A DNA stretch of 64,000 bases from Clostridia bacterium (GTDB lineage: Bacteria; Bacillota; Clostridia; Christensenellales; UBA3700): NCBI GenBank assembly GCA_029068165.1, contig JAIEDA010000032.1, forward strand, positions 120,473 through 184,472, given 5' to 3'. Each line of letters starts with the position of its first letter. The stretch's first letter is position 1. The notes beneath the pieces were generated by a model. It saw only the letters and a list, made by a program, of their open reading frames with translations. It ran no database searches and was not told the DNA's origin. Positions 35,962 through 50,980 of this stretch are shown here, piece after piece. The translations under genes and the position numbers were made by a program.

Positions 35962-38046
35962 CTATTCTTTTACCGAGAACAGTACGTCGGCATACGAAGG
36001 CATAGGCCAGTACTTCTCGGCGGTATTGACTTCCATTTCGTCTACTACTTTTCTCAACTCTTCCATAGTCTTGAGCACTTTTTTGCAATAGCAATCCGCT
36101 TTTTCTTGCACGTCGCTTACGTTTTCGGCTTTGCGTACAGCGTCCTTGAGCATATCGTATATTCGCAGCGCTTTTTGAGAAAGTTCGGTAAGTTTTTTAG
36201 CGACGGCGATTTGCGCGGTAGCTTCAATACCCAACGCTTGCGTAGCGATTGCCGTTTCGCTCAGTTCTTTGATATAAGTCGTGACCGCAGGCAATACGTC
36301 TTTTGAAAGCATATCTAGCATAGTCAGCGCTTCAATATTTACCACTTTAGAATAGTTGTCAAGCAAAATTTCCGTACGAGATTGCACTTCGAGAGGGGAG
36401 AATATGCCGTGCTTTTCAAATAAAGCCACGTTCTTTTCCGACTTGAAGTAGGGGAGCGCTTCGGGAGTGGAGCGGAGATTGAGAAGCCCTCTCTTTTTAG
36501 CTTCTTTTACCCATTCGTCGGAATAACCGTTGCCGTTGAAGATTATACGCTTATGTTGGATGAACGTCTTTTTGACGAGTTCTTTGACCGCGCTCATCAA
36601 ATCCGTAGCTTTTTCCAGCTCGTTTGCAAAAGTATCGAGAGATTCGGCAACTATAGTGTTGAGTATGATATTCGGTCCCGCGATAGAGAATGCCGAACCC
36701 AACATTCTAAATTCAAACTTATTTCCCGTAAACGCAAACGGGGACGTACGGTTTCTATCCGTCGTGTCTTTCTTGAATTTGGGCAAACAGCTTACGCCTA
36801 TTTCGTAGTCGCATCTTGCTCTCTTGCTGTACGTTCTATCCTCGGCGATAGCCGTAAGTATTCCGTCCAACTCTTCGCCCAAGAAAATTGATACGATGGC
36901 CGGCGGAGCTTCGTTTGCGCCCAATCTATTGTCGTTGCCCGCGCTTGCCACGCTTACTCTCAACAAGTCTTGATAGTCGTCGACGGCTTTGATTACAGCG
37001 GCAAGGAAAAGCAAAAACTGCGCGTTGTCTTCAGGGGTTTCGCCCGGTTCGAAAAGGTTTTCTCCCTTGTCGGTAGACATAGACCAGTTGTTGTGTTTGC
37101 CGCTTCCGTTTACGCCGGCAAAAGGTTTTTCGTGCAAAAGACAAACCATACCGTGCCTGCTCGCTACTTTTTTCATCATCTCCATAGTCAGCTGATTGCC
37201 GTCGGTAGAAACGTTGGACTGCGCAAAGATAGGCGCGAGCTCGTGCTGAGCGGGCGCGACTTCGTTGTGCTTGGTCTTGGCGAGTATGCCGAGCTTCCAC
37301 AGCTCGACGTCGAGATCCGCCATATATTTAGCGACTCTTTGCTTGATTGCGCCGAAGTAGTGGTCTTCGAGTTCCTGACCTTTCGGAGCGGGCGCGCCGA
37401 ACAGCGTGCGACCGGTGAAGATCAAATCTTTTCTCTTTGAGTAAACCTCTTTATCTATAAGGAAATATTCCTGTTCCGCTCCTACCGTGGTGATGACCTT
37501 GTCCACGTCTTTTCCAAAGAGCTTAAGTATTCTTTTAGCCTTGTCGCTTAGCGCTGCCATAGACTTTAGAAGAGGAGTTTTCTTATCTAGCACTTCGCCC
37601 GTATATGACACGAAAGCCGTGGGGATACACAGCGTATTGTCTTTTATGAACGCAAAAGCAGTCGGGTCCCACGCGGTGTAACCTCTCGCTTCGAAAGTTG
37701 CGCGTATGCCGCCGGAGGGGAAAGAGGACGCGTCGGGTTCGCCCTTGATAAGCTCCTTGCCGCTGAACTCCATTATCACGCTGCCGTCTTTGGTAGGTTG
37801 GATAAAAGCGTCGTGTTTTTCCGCGGTTATGCCCGTCATCGGTTGGAACCAATGCGTGAAGTGAGTGCAACCCTTTTCAATCGCCCAGTCTTTCATAGCG
37901 TTTGCAATGACGTTGGCGCAGGTGAGAGAAATAGGCTCGCCTTTATCGATACAATTCTTGAGTTCCTTGTACGTGTATTTGGGCAGGCGCTCCTGCATAA
38001 CGGTATCGTTAAATACCAAACTTGCGAAAATATCCGACATTACCAT
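35962..38046 (-). CDS. glnN: Type III glutamine synthetase
   Basis: A 694-residue GSIII enzyme, the large dodecameric form found in Bacteroides, cyanobacteria and some clostridia. Signatures include [11 protein letters not shown] near the N-terminus, [26 protein letters not shown] substrate region, [10 protein letters not shown], and [14 protein letters not shown] with [14 protein letters not shown]. It makes glutamine from glutamate, ammonia and ATP. AAGGAGAAC precedes the ATG. The operon is monocistronic with a strong promoter and a hairpin in its leader (38075-38105). Confidence 0.95.
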   Translation of the reverse strand: MVMSDIFASLVFNDTVMQERLPKYTYKELKNCIDKGEPISLTCANVIANAMKDWAIEKGCTHFTHWFQPMTGITAEKHDAFIQPTKDGSVIMEFSGKELIKGEPDASSFPSGGIRATFEARGYTAWDPTAFAFIKDNTLCIPTAFVSYTGEVLDKKTPLLKSMAALSDKAKRILKLFGKDVDKVITTVGAEQEYFLIDKEVYSKRKDLIFTGRTLFGAPAPKGQELEDHYFGAIKQRVAKYMADLDVELWKLGILAKTKHNEVAPAQHELAPIFAQSNVSTDGNQLTMEMMKKVASRHGMVCLLHEKPFAGVNGSGKHNNWSMSTDKGENLFEPGETPEDNAQFLLFLAAVIKAVDDYQDLLRVSVASAGNDNRLGANEAPPAIVSIFLGEELDGILTAIAEDRTYSKRARCDYEIGVSCLPKFKKDTTDRNRTSPFAFTGNKFEFRMLGSAFSIAGPNIILNTIVAESLDTFANELEKATDLMSAVKELVKKTFIQHKRIIFNGNGYSDEWVKEAKKRGLLNLRSTPEALPYFKSEKNVALFEKHGIFSPLEVQSRTEILLDNYSKVVNIEALTMLDMLSKDVLPAVTTYIKELSETAIATQALGIEATAQIAVAKKLTELSQKALRIYDMLKDAVRKAENVSDVQEKADCYCKKVLKTMEELRKVVDEMEVNTAEKYWPMPSYADVLFSVKE

Positions 38047-38120
38047 AGAGTTCTCCTTTGTGCAAAATAAAAAACGCGCCAGACAAGTAACCCCTTGTAT
38101 AGCGCTATTGCCACGCTATA

Positions 38121-38149
38121 AGTATATTATTTTAACTGATATATGTCAA
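38121..38149 (-). promoter_or_regulatory. Promoter of glnN with inverted repeat at the start site
   Basis: Perfect TTGACA, 17-base spacer, TATACT on the minus strand. The inverted repeat TATAGCG/CGCTATA (38099-38105 and 38114-38120) straddles the predicted start of transcription and could be an operator. Confidence 0.65.
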
Positions 38150-38212
38150 ACGTTTTGGGATAAAATAATCTACGAAACGCTACCGCAATTTGATATAATA
38201 TAGTATAATATA

Positions 38213-38240
38213 TTTACAAAACTTTAACATTTCTTTAGCA
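38213..38240 (+). promoter_or_regulatory. PhoP-box-like direct repeats upstream of the two-component genes
   Basis: TTTACA, TTAACA and TTAGCA at 38213, 38224 and 38235, exactly 11 bases apart, as in Gram-positive PhoP boxes and other OmpR-family sites. A TACAAT at 38261 could be the -10 box. Confidence 0.5.
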
Positions 38241-38294
38241 ATTTGCAAATAACGCTAATTTACAATGGAAATACTCTAAGGGGGTAATTGCTCT

Positions 38295-38966
38295 ATGGTC
38301 AAAATACTCGTCGCCGAGGACGACAAATCGCTCAACGCTCTCGTATGTTCTTACCTGAGCGACAACAACTACGAATACAAGGCTTGTTACGACGGCAAAG
38401 AAGCGTTGGAAGCTTTGGAAAATTCGGCGTTCGATTTGATTATCAGCGATATAATGATGCCTAATATGGACGGCTTTGCTTTCGCTTCCAAAGTGAGAGA
38501 ATACGACAAGAATATACCCATACTGTTTATGACTGCTTTGGACGATAAGCCTTCCAAGCAGTTGGGGTACAAGATAGGCATCGACGATTACGTCGTAAAG
38601 CCTTTCGACTGCGACCTCTTAATGCTTAGAGTGGGGGCGCTCTTAAGACGCGCCAATATCGAACGCAGCCGCGAACTCGTAGTGGGGAATTTGAAGATGA
38701 ATAAGGACGAGCATTGCGCTTACAAGGACGGACAGGAGCTTGCTTTGACGGTAAGGGAGTTTGACTTGCTGTTCAAGTTTTTATCTTTCCCCAAGAGGAC
38801 TTTTTCAAGAGCGCAGCTTATGGAAGAGTTTTGGGATTACGACAGTTCGGCTACGTCGCGCACGGTGGACGTCTATATGGCAAAACTTAGAGAAAAGACG
38901 GCGGATTGCAACGGTTTCGAGATAGTGACGGTACACGGACTGGGTTATAAGGCGGTGCTCAAATGA
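38295..38966 (+). CDS. OmpR/PhoP-family response regulator
   Basis: A 223-residue regulator. The receiver has acidic residues at 9-10, phosphoacceptor Asp52 (IISDIMMPNMDG), a Thr at TALDD and Lys at VKPFD. The winged-helix C-terminal domain ends TVDVYMAKLREKTAD ... VHGLGYKAVL. It is translationally coupled (ATGA) to the histidine kinase. The 11-bp-spaced repeats upstream suggest self-regulation. Confidence 0.95.
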   Translation: MVKILVAEDDKSLNALVCSYLSDNNYEYKACYDGKEALEALENSAFDLIISDIMMPNMDGFAFASKVREYDKNIPILFMTALDDKPSKQLGYKIGIDDYVVKPFDCDLLMLRVGALLRRANIERSRELVVGNLKMNKDEHCAYKDGQELALTVREFDLLFKFLSFPKRTFSRAQLMEEFWDYDSSATSRTVDVYMAKLREKTADCNGFEIVTVHGLGYKAVLK

Positions 38967-40006
38967 AAAAGGGACTTCGCAATTCTTCGCTTATCGGCGT
39001 TATCCTGTTTTTCCTTTCCATAACCGTAGTCGTTACGGTAACGGTGCTCGTTTACGCGGTGGTAGCCAAGTCTTGCGACGGAAGAGAAGGCGTAATCGCC
39101 GTCGTGATGTTTTTCGTCATCGTATTTCTTTCAATGGTGGCTACGCTTATCGACTATTTGCGTAGGCGCGCGGAAGAGCGTTCGGTAAAGAAAATCTTGG
39201 ACGCGACGAACAAAATCGCTTCGGGGGATTTTTCGACGAAGATAGAGATAAACCGTTCGTTCAAAAACTACGACGCGTACGACCATATTATGGAAAACTT
39301 GAATAAGATGTCGGCGGAACTTTCTAAAACGGAAGTGTTGCGTAGCGATTTTATCTCCAGCGTATCGCACGAATTGAAAACGCCGCTCGCCGTAATTCAA
39401 AACTACGCGACTTCCTTGCAAAAGAAAAATCTCGACGAACAAACTCGCGAGCAATACGCGAGTACTTTGGCTTTGGCGGCAAAAAGACTGACTGACTTGG
39501 TCGCTAATATTTTAAAACTCAACAAACTTGAAAATCAGGAAATACGCCCCGAATACGAGAAGATAGACCTAACCGAAATGCTTACGCAAACGGTTATAGG
39601 TTTTGAAGAACTGATAGAGAACAAGGGCTTGGAACTTTATTGCGACATCGACGAGAACGTGGAAATAGTATCTTCCCTGAGTTATTTGGAAATCGTTTGG
39701 AACAACCTTTTATCCAACGCTATAAAGTTTACCGAGAGCGGTGGAAAAATATCCGTATATCTTAAAAAAACCGACGGCGGAGCGGTTGTGACGGTAGCCG
39801 ATACGGGGTGCGGAATTTCAAGCGAAACGGGCGAGCATATATTTGAAAAGTTCTATCAAGGCGACACTTCTCACGCGCAAGAGGGCAACGGTTTGGGACT
39901 TGCTCTGGTCAAAAAGGTCATAGACCTAATAGGCGGGAGTATTTCAGTGTCGAGCGAAGTGAACAAGGGGACGGCTTTTGCCGTTACGCTCAAAGTTGAA
40001 AGGTAG
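38963..40006 (+). CDS. Sensor histidine kinase
   Basis: A 347-residue membrane kinase. Two membrane helices lie at about 8-34 and 43-62 with only a tiny outside loop, so it probably senses within the membrane or through partners. A HAMP-like linker is followed by the H box SSVSHELKTPLAVIQNY (His136), the N box WNNLLSNAIKF, and G boxes VADTGCGIS and GNGLGLALVKK. It phosphorylates the upstream response regulator. Small sensors of this intramembrane type often work with neighbouring membrane proteins, two of which follow. Confidence 0.93.
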   Translation: MKKGLRNSSLIGVILFFLSITVVVTVTVLVYAVVAKSCDGREGVIAVVMFFVIVFLSMVATLIDYLRRRAEERSVKKILDATNKIASGDFSTKIEINRSFKNYDAYDHIMENLNKMSAELSKTEVLRSDFISSVSHELKTPLAVIQNYATSLQKKNLDEQTREQYASTLALAAKRLTDLVANILKLNKLENQEIRPEYEKIDLTEMLTQTVIGFEELIENKGLELYCDIDENVEIVSSLSYLEIVWNNLLSNAIKFTESGGKISVYLKKTDGGAVVTVADTGCGISSETGEHIFEKFYQGDTSHAQEGNGLGLALVKKVIDLIGGSISVSSEVNKGTAFAVTLKVER

Positions 40007-40011
40007 AGTAA

Positions 40012-40943
40012 TGCTAAAGAAGCTTTGGCAATGGATAAAGAACCCTCGCGGGCTGTTGCTTATCCCGTTATATCTATTTAGCGCCTGCGTTATTGCGTGC
40101 GCTATAGTCTTGAGCGTTGTGGGACAGGACAAAGGCTACGACGTGTTGGCGTATATCTTCTACGTTTTGGCGGCGGTTATGCTTGGGTACTGTATATATA
40201 CGATAGTGGTAATCGCGCCGAGAATAAAGGAAAACACGCTCAAACTGATAAAGAAAAATAGCTTTACGAATAGGCTTTACGAGCATTACGGATTTCGTAC
40301 TATAATTTTCGCCGTCATATCGCTCGCGATAAGCGCTGCCAACGCGATATTCAACGGTACTGTCGGAATAATATATTTGTCGGTATGGTACTTATCGCTA
40401 GGCGCGTACTATTTTTTGCTCGCGCTGATGCGAGGCGGCGTGCTCGTCTATCATAAGAATAAGAAGAAATATGAAAAAAGCGAGAGCGAAACGAAAATAA
40501 AGATACGCGAAATAAAGTCGTATAGAAGATGCGGCGCGCTGCTGATACTGTTGCCGCTCGCGCTTTCGTTTGCGATAATGGAGATAGTGGCGTCGGGAAA
40601 AGCGTTCGTTCATTCGGGTATTATGATTTACGTATCCGCGCTATACACGGTCTATAAAGTTGCGGCGTCGATCAAAAACTTTTTCAAAGCCCGCAAGGGC
40701 GACGAAGCGACTGTCAAAGCAATTCGTAACGTAAACCTTGCCGACGCGCTCGTGTCCGTATTCGCGTTGCAAACGGCAATGTTCCACGAGTTTTCGCCCG
40801 AAGAGAGTTTTGGATTGCAAAACGCTATCGTCGGAGCCGTCGTGTGCGCGCTGACGGCGGCGATAGGAATTTATATGATAATATACGCAACCCTAGAAAT
40901 AAAGAAAGTAAAACTGGAAGAGGTAAGTCAAAATGAAGACTGA
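40012..40943 (+). CDS. Multi-span membrane protein of the two-component operon
   Basis: A 310-residue membrane protein with about seven hydrophobic segments and two basic cytoplasmic loops (HKNKKKYEKSESETKIK; FKARKGDE). I recognise no family. The ATG at 40012 is chosen because AGGTAGAG lies just upstream; longer in-frame reading would run into the kinase gene. It lies 5 bases after the kinase gene, so it is likely part of the same signalling or response module. The motif FALQTAMFHEFSPEE is conserved-looking but unassigned. Confidence 0.75.
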
Positions 40944-41337
40944 CGGCAAAGAAGATAAATTCGAATACACCTATTCCGCGCCTACCGAGAGCGAGCGCAG
41001 GGCAATAGAAGACATTAAAAAGCAGTATGAACCAAAAAAACAAGCCGACTCCGACTTTGAGCGTTTGCGCAAGTTGGATGAAAAAGTCAAACGTCCGCCC
41101 GCGGTCGTATCGGCGATTGTCGGCATTGTCGGAACTTTGGCGCTAGGCTTAGGTATGACGATGATATTGGAATGGGGAATAATGCTATGGGGCGTTGTCG
41201 TCGGCGTAATAGGTTTGGCGCTGGCGGCGGCAGCTTATCCTATTTATAACGCTATTTTCAAACGCAATAAGAAAAAGTACGCCGATCAAATTATACGGCT
41301 TAGTAATGAAATTTTGAATAATGGGGAAGAAAAATAA
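40933..41337 (+). CDS. Small two-TM membrane protein
   Basis: A 134-residue protein: a charged, helical N-terminal half (ESERRAIEDIKKQYEPKK; FERLRKLDEKVKRP), two membrane segments (about 58-80 and 82-103), and a basic helical tail. It resembles a family in clostridia that is often labelled dihydropteridine reductase with no visible basis, and I do not accept that name. It overlaps the preceding gene by 11 bases, so co-expression is clear. GAAGAGG lies upstream within that gene. Confidence 0.75.
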   Translation: MKTDGKEDKFEYTYSAPTESERRAIEDIKKQYEPKKQADSDFERLRKLDEKVKRPPAVVSAIVGIVGTLALGLGMTMILEWGIMLWGVVVGVIGLALAAAAYPIYNAIFKRNKKKYADQIIRLSNEILNNGEEK

Positions 41338-41346
41338 AATCCCGTT

Positions 41347-41374
41347 CGTCATATTGAGCGAAGTCGAAATATCT
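41347..41374 (+). repeat. Best copy of a dispersed short repeat
   Basis: CGTCATATTGAGCGAAGTCG followed by AAATATCT. It is preceded by CCCGTT, the same tail that follows the hairpin at 48551. It starts 10 bases after the preceding gene. Confidence 0.65.
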
Positions 41375-41396
41375 AATCCTTTTTTATTTTATTAAC

Positions 41397-41425
41397 TTGA
41401 TATTTGTAGATTAGTGTGATATAAT
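41397..41425 (+). promoter_or_regulatory. Strong promoter of the small unit upstream of carA
   Basis: TTGATA, 17-base spacer, TATAAT. Confidence 0.75.
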
Positions 41426-41431
41426 GAGAAA

Positions 41432-41539
41432 AACATTGGAGTCCGCTCAATAAAATTATGAGTAAGTTTGCTAAAGAAGTTCAGCCTCAACTATTTGACC
41501 TTTGCATTTAAGACGGCAGGGTGGTAGTGAGGCTTTTTT
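41432..41539 (+). ncRNA. Small terminated transcript upstream of carA, sRNA or leader
   Basis: Predicted transcript of about 108 bases from the promoter at 41397 to a terminator. The terminator is a long hairpin: GCCTCA (41484-41489) pairs with TGAGGC (41528-41533), with more pairing inside, then six T. Within lies a 17-codon frame, 41458-41511 (MSKFAKEVQPQLFDLCI), whose 3' half forms the ascending arm. No good ribosome site precedes it. It is either a small RNA or an attenuating leader of the car operon. Confidence 0.45.
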
Positions 41540-41619
41540 ACGGGAACGAATAGAGCGAAGTAATTTTGGGCGTTTATCGCAAGTTGTGAGAAAAACGTCG
41601 AAAAATTTGCTAAAAGTGT

Positions 41620-41648
41620 TTGGAAGCGGAGCAAAACTATAGTATAAT
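41620..41648 (+). promoter_or_regulatory. Promoter of the carA-carB-pyrG operon
   Basis: TTGGAA, 17-base spacer, TATAAT. It leaves an AT-rich leader of about 60 bases before carA. Confidence 0.6.
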
Positions 41649-41714
41649 CAATAAGATTGAGCTAAAAATATAATGATATATATTATATATAGATTAAATA
41701 TATAAAGAGGTAGT

Positions 41715-42793
41715 ATGAAAAAAGTTTATCTTATTCTCGAAAACGGTAAAGTCTTTGAAGGCGAATCGATAGGCGCGGAAGGCGAAGTTATCGGCGAAGT
41801 AGTCTTTACCACGGCAATGACAGGTTATTTGGAAACTTTGACCGACCCGAGCTATTACGGACAAATAGTTTGCCAAACGTTCCCGCTGATAGGGAATTAC
41901 GGAGTAATCGAAGAGGACTTCGAAAGCAGAGGCAGCTTCGTAAGAGGATATATCGTAAGAGATATTTGCGACACTCCGTCCAACTTCAGAAGTCAGGGCA
42001 AACTTGACGATATGCTCAAAAAACTAGGCGTCGTCGGTATATGCGGAATAGACACGAGAGAACTTACTAGGATAGTAAGAGAAAGCGGCGTGCTCAACGG
42101 AATAATCACAAGCGAGCCCAAACTTACTAAGGCAAAGAAAGACCAACTTTCTCAATACGTGATTAAAGACGCGGTTGCCAGCGTATCCGTAGATAAGAAG
42201 ATAGTTTATTCTCCCAAGGGCGAAGTCAAGAGAAAGATAGCTCTTTTAGACTACGGCATAAAGAAAAATATTATAGAGAAACTATTAAGACGCGGCTGCG
42301 AAGTTACGGTATTCCCGCATGACACGTCCAGCGAGGATATTATAAAATTCCAGCCTGACGGAATTATGCTTTCCAACGGTCCCGGCGATCCGCAGGAAAA
42401 CGTTTATGAAATCGAGCAAATAAAGAAACTCTTTTCAAGCGGCATACCTATGTTTGGAATTTGTATAGGTCATCAAATGATAGCGCTTTCGCAAGGAGCT
42501 AAGACCTACAAGCTCAAGTACGGACACCGCGGCGGCAATCAACCCGTCAAGGACGTGAAAACGGGAAGGGTTTACGTATCTACGCAAAACCACGGTTACG
42601 CGGTAGACAGCAAGAGCTTGCCTAAGACTGCAAAGATAAGTTTTACCAACGTCAACGACGAAACCTGCGAGGGTATCGACTATGAAAACGCTTGCGTATT
42701 TTCAGTGCAATTCCATCCGGAGGCTTGCGCGGGTCCTCTCGACACCGGATATTTGTTTGACAAATTTATGGAGAATATGGAGGGAACGAAATA

Positions 42794-42794
<1 letters not shown>
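41715..42794 (+). CDS. carA: Carbamoyl-phosphate synthase small subunit
   Basis: A 359-residue glutaminase subunit. N-terminal domain: LILENGKVFEGESIGAEGE and TAMTGYLETLTDPSYYGQI. The class I amidotransferase domain has the nucleophile in FGICIGHQM and the His-Glu pair in VQFHPEA. It supplies ammonia to CarB for carbamoyl phosphate in pyrimidine and arginine synthesis. It overlaps the carB start by one base. The ATG has AAGAGG upstream. Confidence 0.96.
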
Positions 42795-48444
<5,650 letters not shown>

Positions 48445-48550
48445 TCGACGCGTATATTTTGCAGTTTTGACGAAATATTTATCATTCGCTTTGATATGAG
48501 CGAAGCTTAGTCAAAGGCGCTAGCAACAGTATAAGAAAATGAAAAAAGAA

Positions 48551-48577
48551 ACGGGAAGCGTAATGGCTTCCCGTTCG
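48551..48577. terminator. Bidirectional terminator between pyrG and ktrA
   Basis: Perfect 9-bp stem ACGGGAAGC/GCTTCCCGT, flanked by an A-rich run on one side and CGCATTATATTAAGCGAAG, a degenerate dispersed-repeat core, on the other. Confidence 0.75.
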
Positions 48578-48600
48578 CATTATATTAAGCGAAGTTTATT
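48575..48600 (+). repeat. Degenerate copy of the dispersed repeat fused to a terminator hairpin
   Basis: CGCATTATATTAAGCGAAGT aligns with CGTCATATTGAGCGAAGTCG at 41347. Here the preceding hairpin is intact. Confidence 0.45.
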
Positions 48601-48649
48601 AAAACGCTGTTTAGCTCGACTCAACGTTAAGACCTTGAGCGTTGCGCGA

Positions 48650-49339
48650 TTATCCGTGTGTTCTTACGGCAAAGCTGAGGCTTTCAATATCTTCGTTGCT
48701 TCCGCCGACTACCAAAATATCGTCCTCTTTAAGTATTGTGTCGCCCGACGGGGTAGTTATCAATTCGTCGTCGGCGCGTATGATTATAAGTACGTTGACG
48801 GCGTACTGGTTTCTCAGGGCAAGTTCACCAAGGTTTTTATTTATCCATTTATCGGAAATATTTATTTCGGCAATCGAATAACCCGATACTATTTCCATGT
48901 GGTTTTGAATATTGGGGTTGACCAACATCGTAGCTACTTTTACAGCCATTGCGGCTTCGGGATAGATTACGTTGGTTACGCCGATTTTAGAAAGCAGTTT
49001 GCCGTGTTTGTCGTTGTGCGCTTTTGCAATGATGTTCTTAACGCCCATTTCTATGCAAGTAAGCGCGGTTATGATAGAGGCTTGTATATTATTGCCTATT
49101 GCAATAATTACCGTATCGAAGCTTTCGATAGACAAACTTTTGAGCGTGGATTCTTCGGACACGTCGGCTACTATCGAGTGAGTGCAAAAGCTGGATACCT
49201 CGTTGATTTTTTCTTCGTCTACGTCTACGGCGAGAACCTCGTAGCCGTAGTTGTACAGCGCTTTAGTGATTTCCATACCGAATCTACCAAGACCGAGTAT
49301 TGCAAATTGCTGTTTTTTATAGTGTTTGAATTTTCTCAT
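48650..49339 (-). CDS. ktrA: K+ uptake regulator KtrA/TrkA (RCK domains)
   Basis: A 229-residue cytoplasmic RCK protein. The Rossmann NAD/ATP site is FAILGLGRFGMEITKALYNYG with DVDEEKI, followed by an RCK-C domain (EIVSGYSIAEINISDKW; TPSGDTILKEDDILVVGG). It gates the adjacent KtrB channel-transporter. It starts 24 bases after ktrB with AAGGAGAAAAG upstream and shares the terminator at 48551. Confidence 0.93.
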   Translation of the reverse strand: MRKFKHYKKQQFAILGLGRFGMEITKALYNYGYEVLAVDVDEEKINEVSSFCTHSIVADVSEESTLKSLSIESFDTVIIAIGNNIQASIITALTCIEMGVKNIIAKAHNDKHGKLLSKIGVTNVIYPEAAMAVKVATMLVNPNIQNHMEIVSGYSIAEINISDKWINKNLGELALRNQYAVNVLIIIRADDELITTPSGDTILKEDDILVVGGSNEDIESLSFAVRTHG

Positions 49340-49363
49340 TTCTTTTCTCCTTATATGGGATAA

Positions 49364-50767
49364 TTATACGTTTATGCTAGCTTCCGAATATTTGATTTTC
49401 GAGATTTGTTTTCGAGAATTAGCAAAGGACATAAAGAACGTAAACGCTCCTATACGCCCAAGATACATATCGATTATTATTATCAGTTTGCTTATAGTAG
49501 AGAGGTCCGCCGAAGAGCCTAGCGATAATCCGCAAGTAGAATACGCGCTTATCTCCTCGAATATTACGAAAGTAAGGTCGGTTTGCGGTCGGTTATTCTC
49601 GGCTATCAGTATAATAATCGTGCTGATAGTCAGTACGCTTATCGCAAGCAGCAGCGTGCTTATAGCTTTAGCCAAAGTGTTCGAACCTATAGCGCGCTTG
49701 TCGACGACGAAATACTTCTTTTGCTGAAGGGTAGCTATTACGTGCGCGAAAAGTATATACAAAGTCGTGACTTTTATACCGCCGCCCGTCGAGCCGGGGG
49801 CTACGCCTATGAACATCAACAGCATAGTAAGCGTGGTCGAAAGGTCGGTCATCTTTGAGGTATCGAAGCTTGCAAAACCTGCCGTTCGGCAAGAAACCGA
49901 ATGGAAATAGCAGTTGACCCATTGAGTGAAAAGGGGCATATTTCCAATAGTATCGGGATTTTTACGCTCGCCTATCCAAAAGAGGAACGCGCCTCCGAAT
50001 ATCAGCAAAAGCGACATTAAAATGACGATTTTCGTATGCAAAGACAGCTTGGAAAATCTTTTTTTCTCGGATATGTCCACAAGCACTATAAAGCCTAATC
50101 CGCCCACGCCCGTGAGTATCGCCAAAGTCATAAGTATTAGATAGTTGCCGTTGAAATCTATCAGCGAAGAGCCCGTAAGGCTTACCACGTCAAAACCTGA
50201 GTTGCAAAAAGCCGCTATACTGTGGAACAGGCCCCACCAAAGCGACTTGCCGAAAGAATAACCCGATATGCAAAAGCCTATCGTCAAGAATATTACGCCT
50301 ATGATTTCCATTCCCACGGCGAGGATGACTATCTTTATAGCAAGGCTTTTAAGTCTTGCCGCGCCCGTCGCTTGCGACATCTCTTCGCTCATACTCAGTC
50401 TAATTCTAAGAGTGAGTTTTTTGCCGAGCATAGAATAGAAAAACGACGTGATCGTCATAAATCCCAAGCCGCCGATTTGTATAAGCAGCAGAATTACTAT
50501 TTGTCCGAATACCGAAAAAGTCGCCGCCGTTGGCGTAACTGTTAAGCCTACCACGCAGGTCGCCGAAGTGGCGGTGAAGAGCGCGTCCATAAATCCCACG
50601 CTTTGACCGCTTTGCGTAGCAAACGGAAGCATCAATAGCAGCGTGCCGATAAGTATCAAAATAAAGAAAGCCAACAGCAAGAGCCTTGCTATCGTAAGAT
50701 GTTTGAATATTTTATTTTTCTTTGAGCGAGTAAGTATTGATTCGCCCAAACGCACGTTTTCTCTCAT
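49364..50767 (-). CDS. ktrB: K+ transporter KtrB/TrkH
   Basis: A 467-residue membrane protein of the TrkH/KtrB superfamily with four membrane-pore-membrane units. Filter-like stretches such as ATSATCVVGLTVT, AFCNSGFDVVSL, SVSCRTAGFASFD and EISAYSTCGLSLG each carry the conserved Gly. The length fits KtrB. It mediates K+ uptake, usually coupled to Na+ or the proton motive force. The gene order ktrB-ktrA implies one operon. Confidence 0.93.
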   Translation of the reverse strand: MRENVRLGESILTRSKKNKIFKHLTIARLLLLAFFILILIGTLLLMLPFATQSGQSVGFMDALFTATSATCVVGLTVTPTAATFSVFGQIVILLLIQIGGLGFMTITSFFYSMLGKKLTLRIRLSMSEEMSQATGAARLKSLAIKIVILAVGMEIIGVIFLTIGFCISGYSFGKSLWWGLFHSIAAFCNSGFDVVSLTGSSLIDFNGNYLILMTLAILTGVGGLGFIVLVDISEKKRFSKLSLHTKIVILMSLLLIFGGAFLFWIGERKNPDTIGNMPLFTQWVNCYFHSVSCRTAGFASFDTSKMTDLSTTLTMLLMFIGVAPGSTGGGIKVTTLYILFAHVIATLQQKKYFVVDKRAIGSNTLAKAISTLLLAISVLTISTIIILIAENNRPQTDLTFVIFEEISAYSTCGLSLGSSADLSTISKLIIIIDMYLGRIGAFTFFMSFANSRKQISKIKYSEASINV

Positions 50768-50915
50768 ACGATTTTTTTATAAGACTTATATATTATAAAT
50801 CATATTCGATTTTTTTGCAATACTTTTGCCCCTCTTGCGTTTAAAGAGTGATTTTAGAAGTTTGTAGGCTAACGGCAAATTTTTACAATTTGAAAAGCCT
50901 TAAAAGAGTTGCAAT

Positions 50916-50943
50916 TTGACGTTATATATTATATAAATATAAT
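50916..50943 (+). promoter_or_regulatory. Promoter of the 1525-residue protein gene
   Basis: TTGACG, 16-base spacer, TATAAT in an AT-rich region, about 35 bases before the start. Confidence 0.6.
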
Positions 50944-50980
50944 ACCCGATTTTTCAGGTGCATAAATTTTAGGGGCGGTT

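Larger units (their letters stand above)
41338..41714. other. 377-base region upstream of carA
   Basis: It contains a dispersed repeat copy (41347), a complete small transcription unit (promoter 41397, 17-codon frame, terminator ending 41539), and a separate carA promoter (41620). Confidence 0.7.

Noticed and set aside
38099..38120. Antiterminator (TATAGCG/CGCTATA) for a glnN riboswitch
   Set aside because: The distal arm lies at or upstream of the predicted start of transcription, so it would not be in the RNA. It is kept only as a possible operator.
40933..41337. Annotation as dihydropteridine reductase
   Set aside because: The protein has two membrane segments and charged helices, with no Rossmann or reductase motif. 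The name appears to be a database carry-over.
41511..41533. T-box-like AGGGTGGTA upstream of carA
   Set aside because: In T-box leaders this sequence is in the ascending arm of the terminator and follows a long stem I. Here it is the descending arm, the whole transcript is only about 108 bases, and the terminator precedes a separate promoter.
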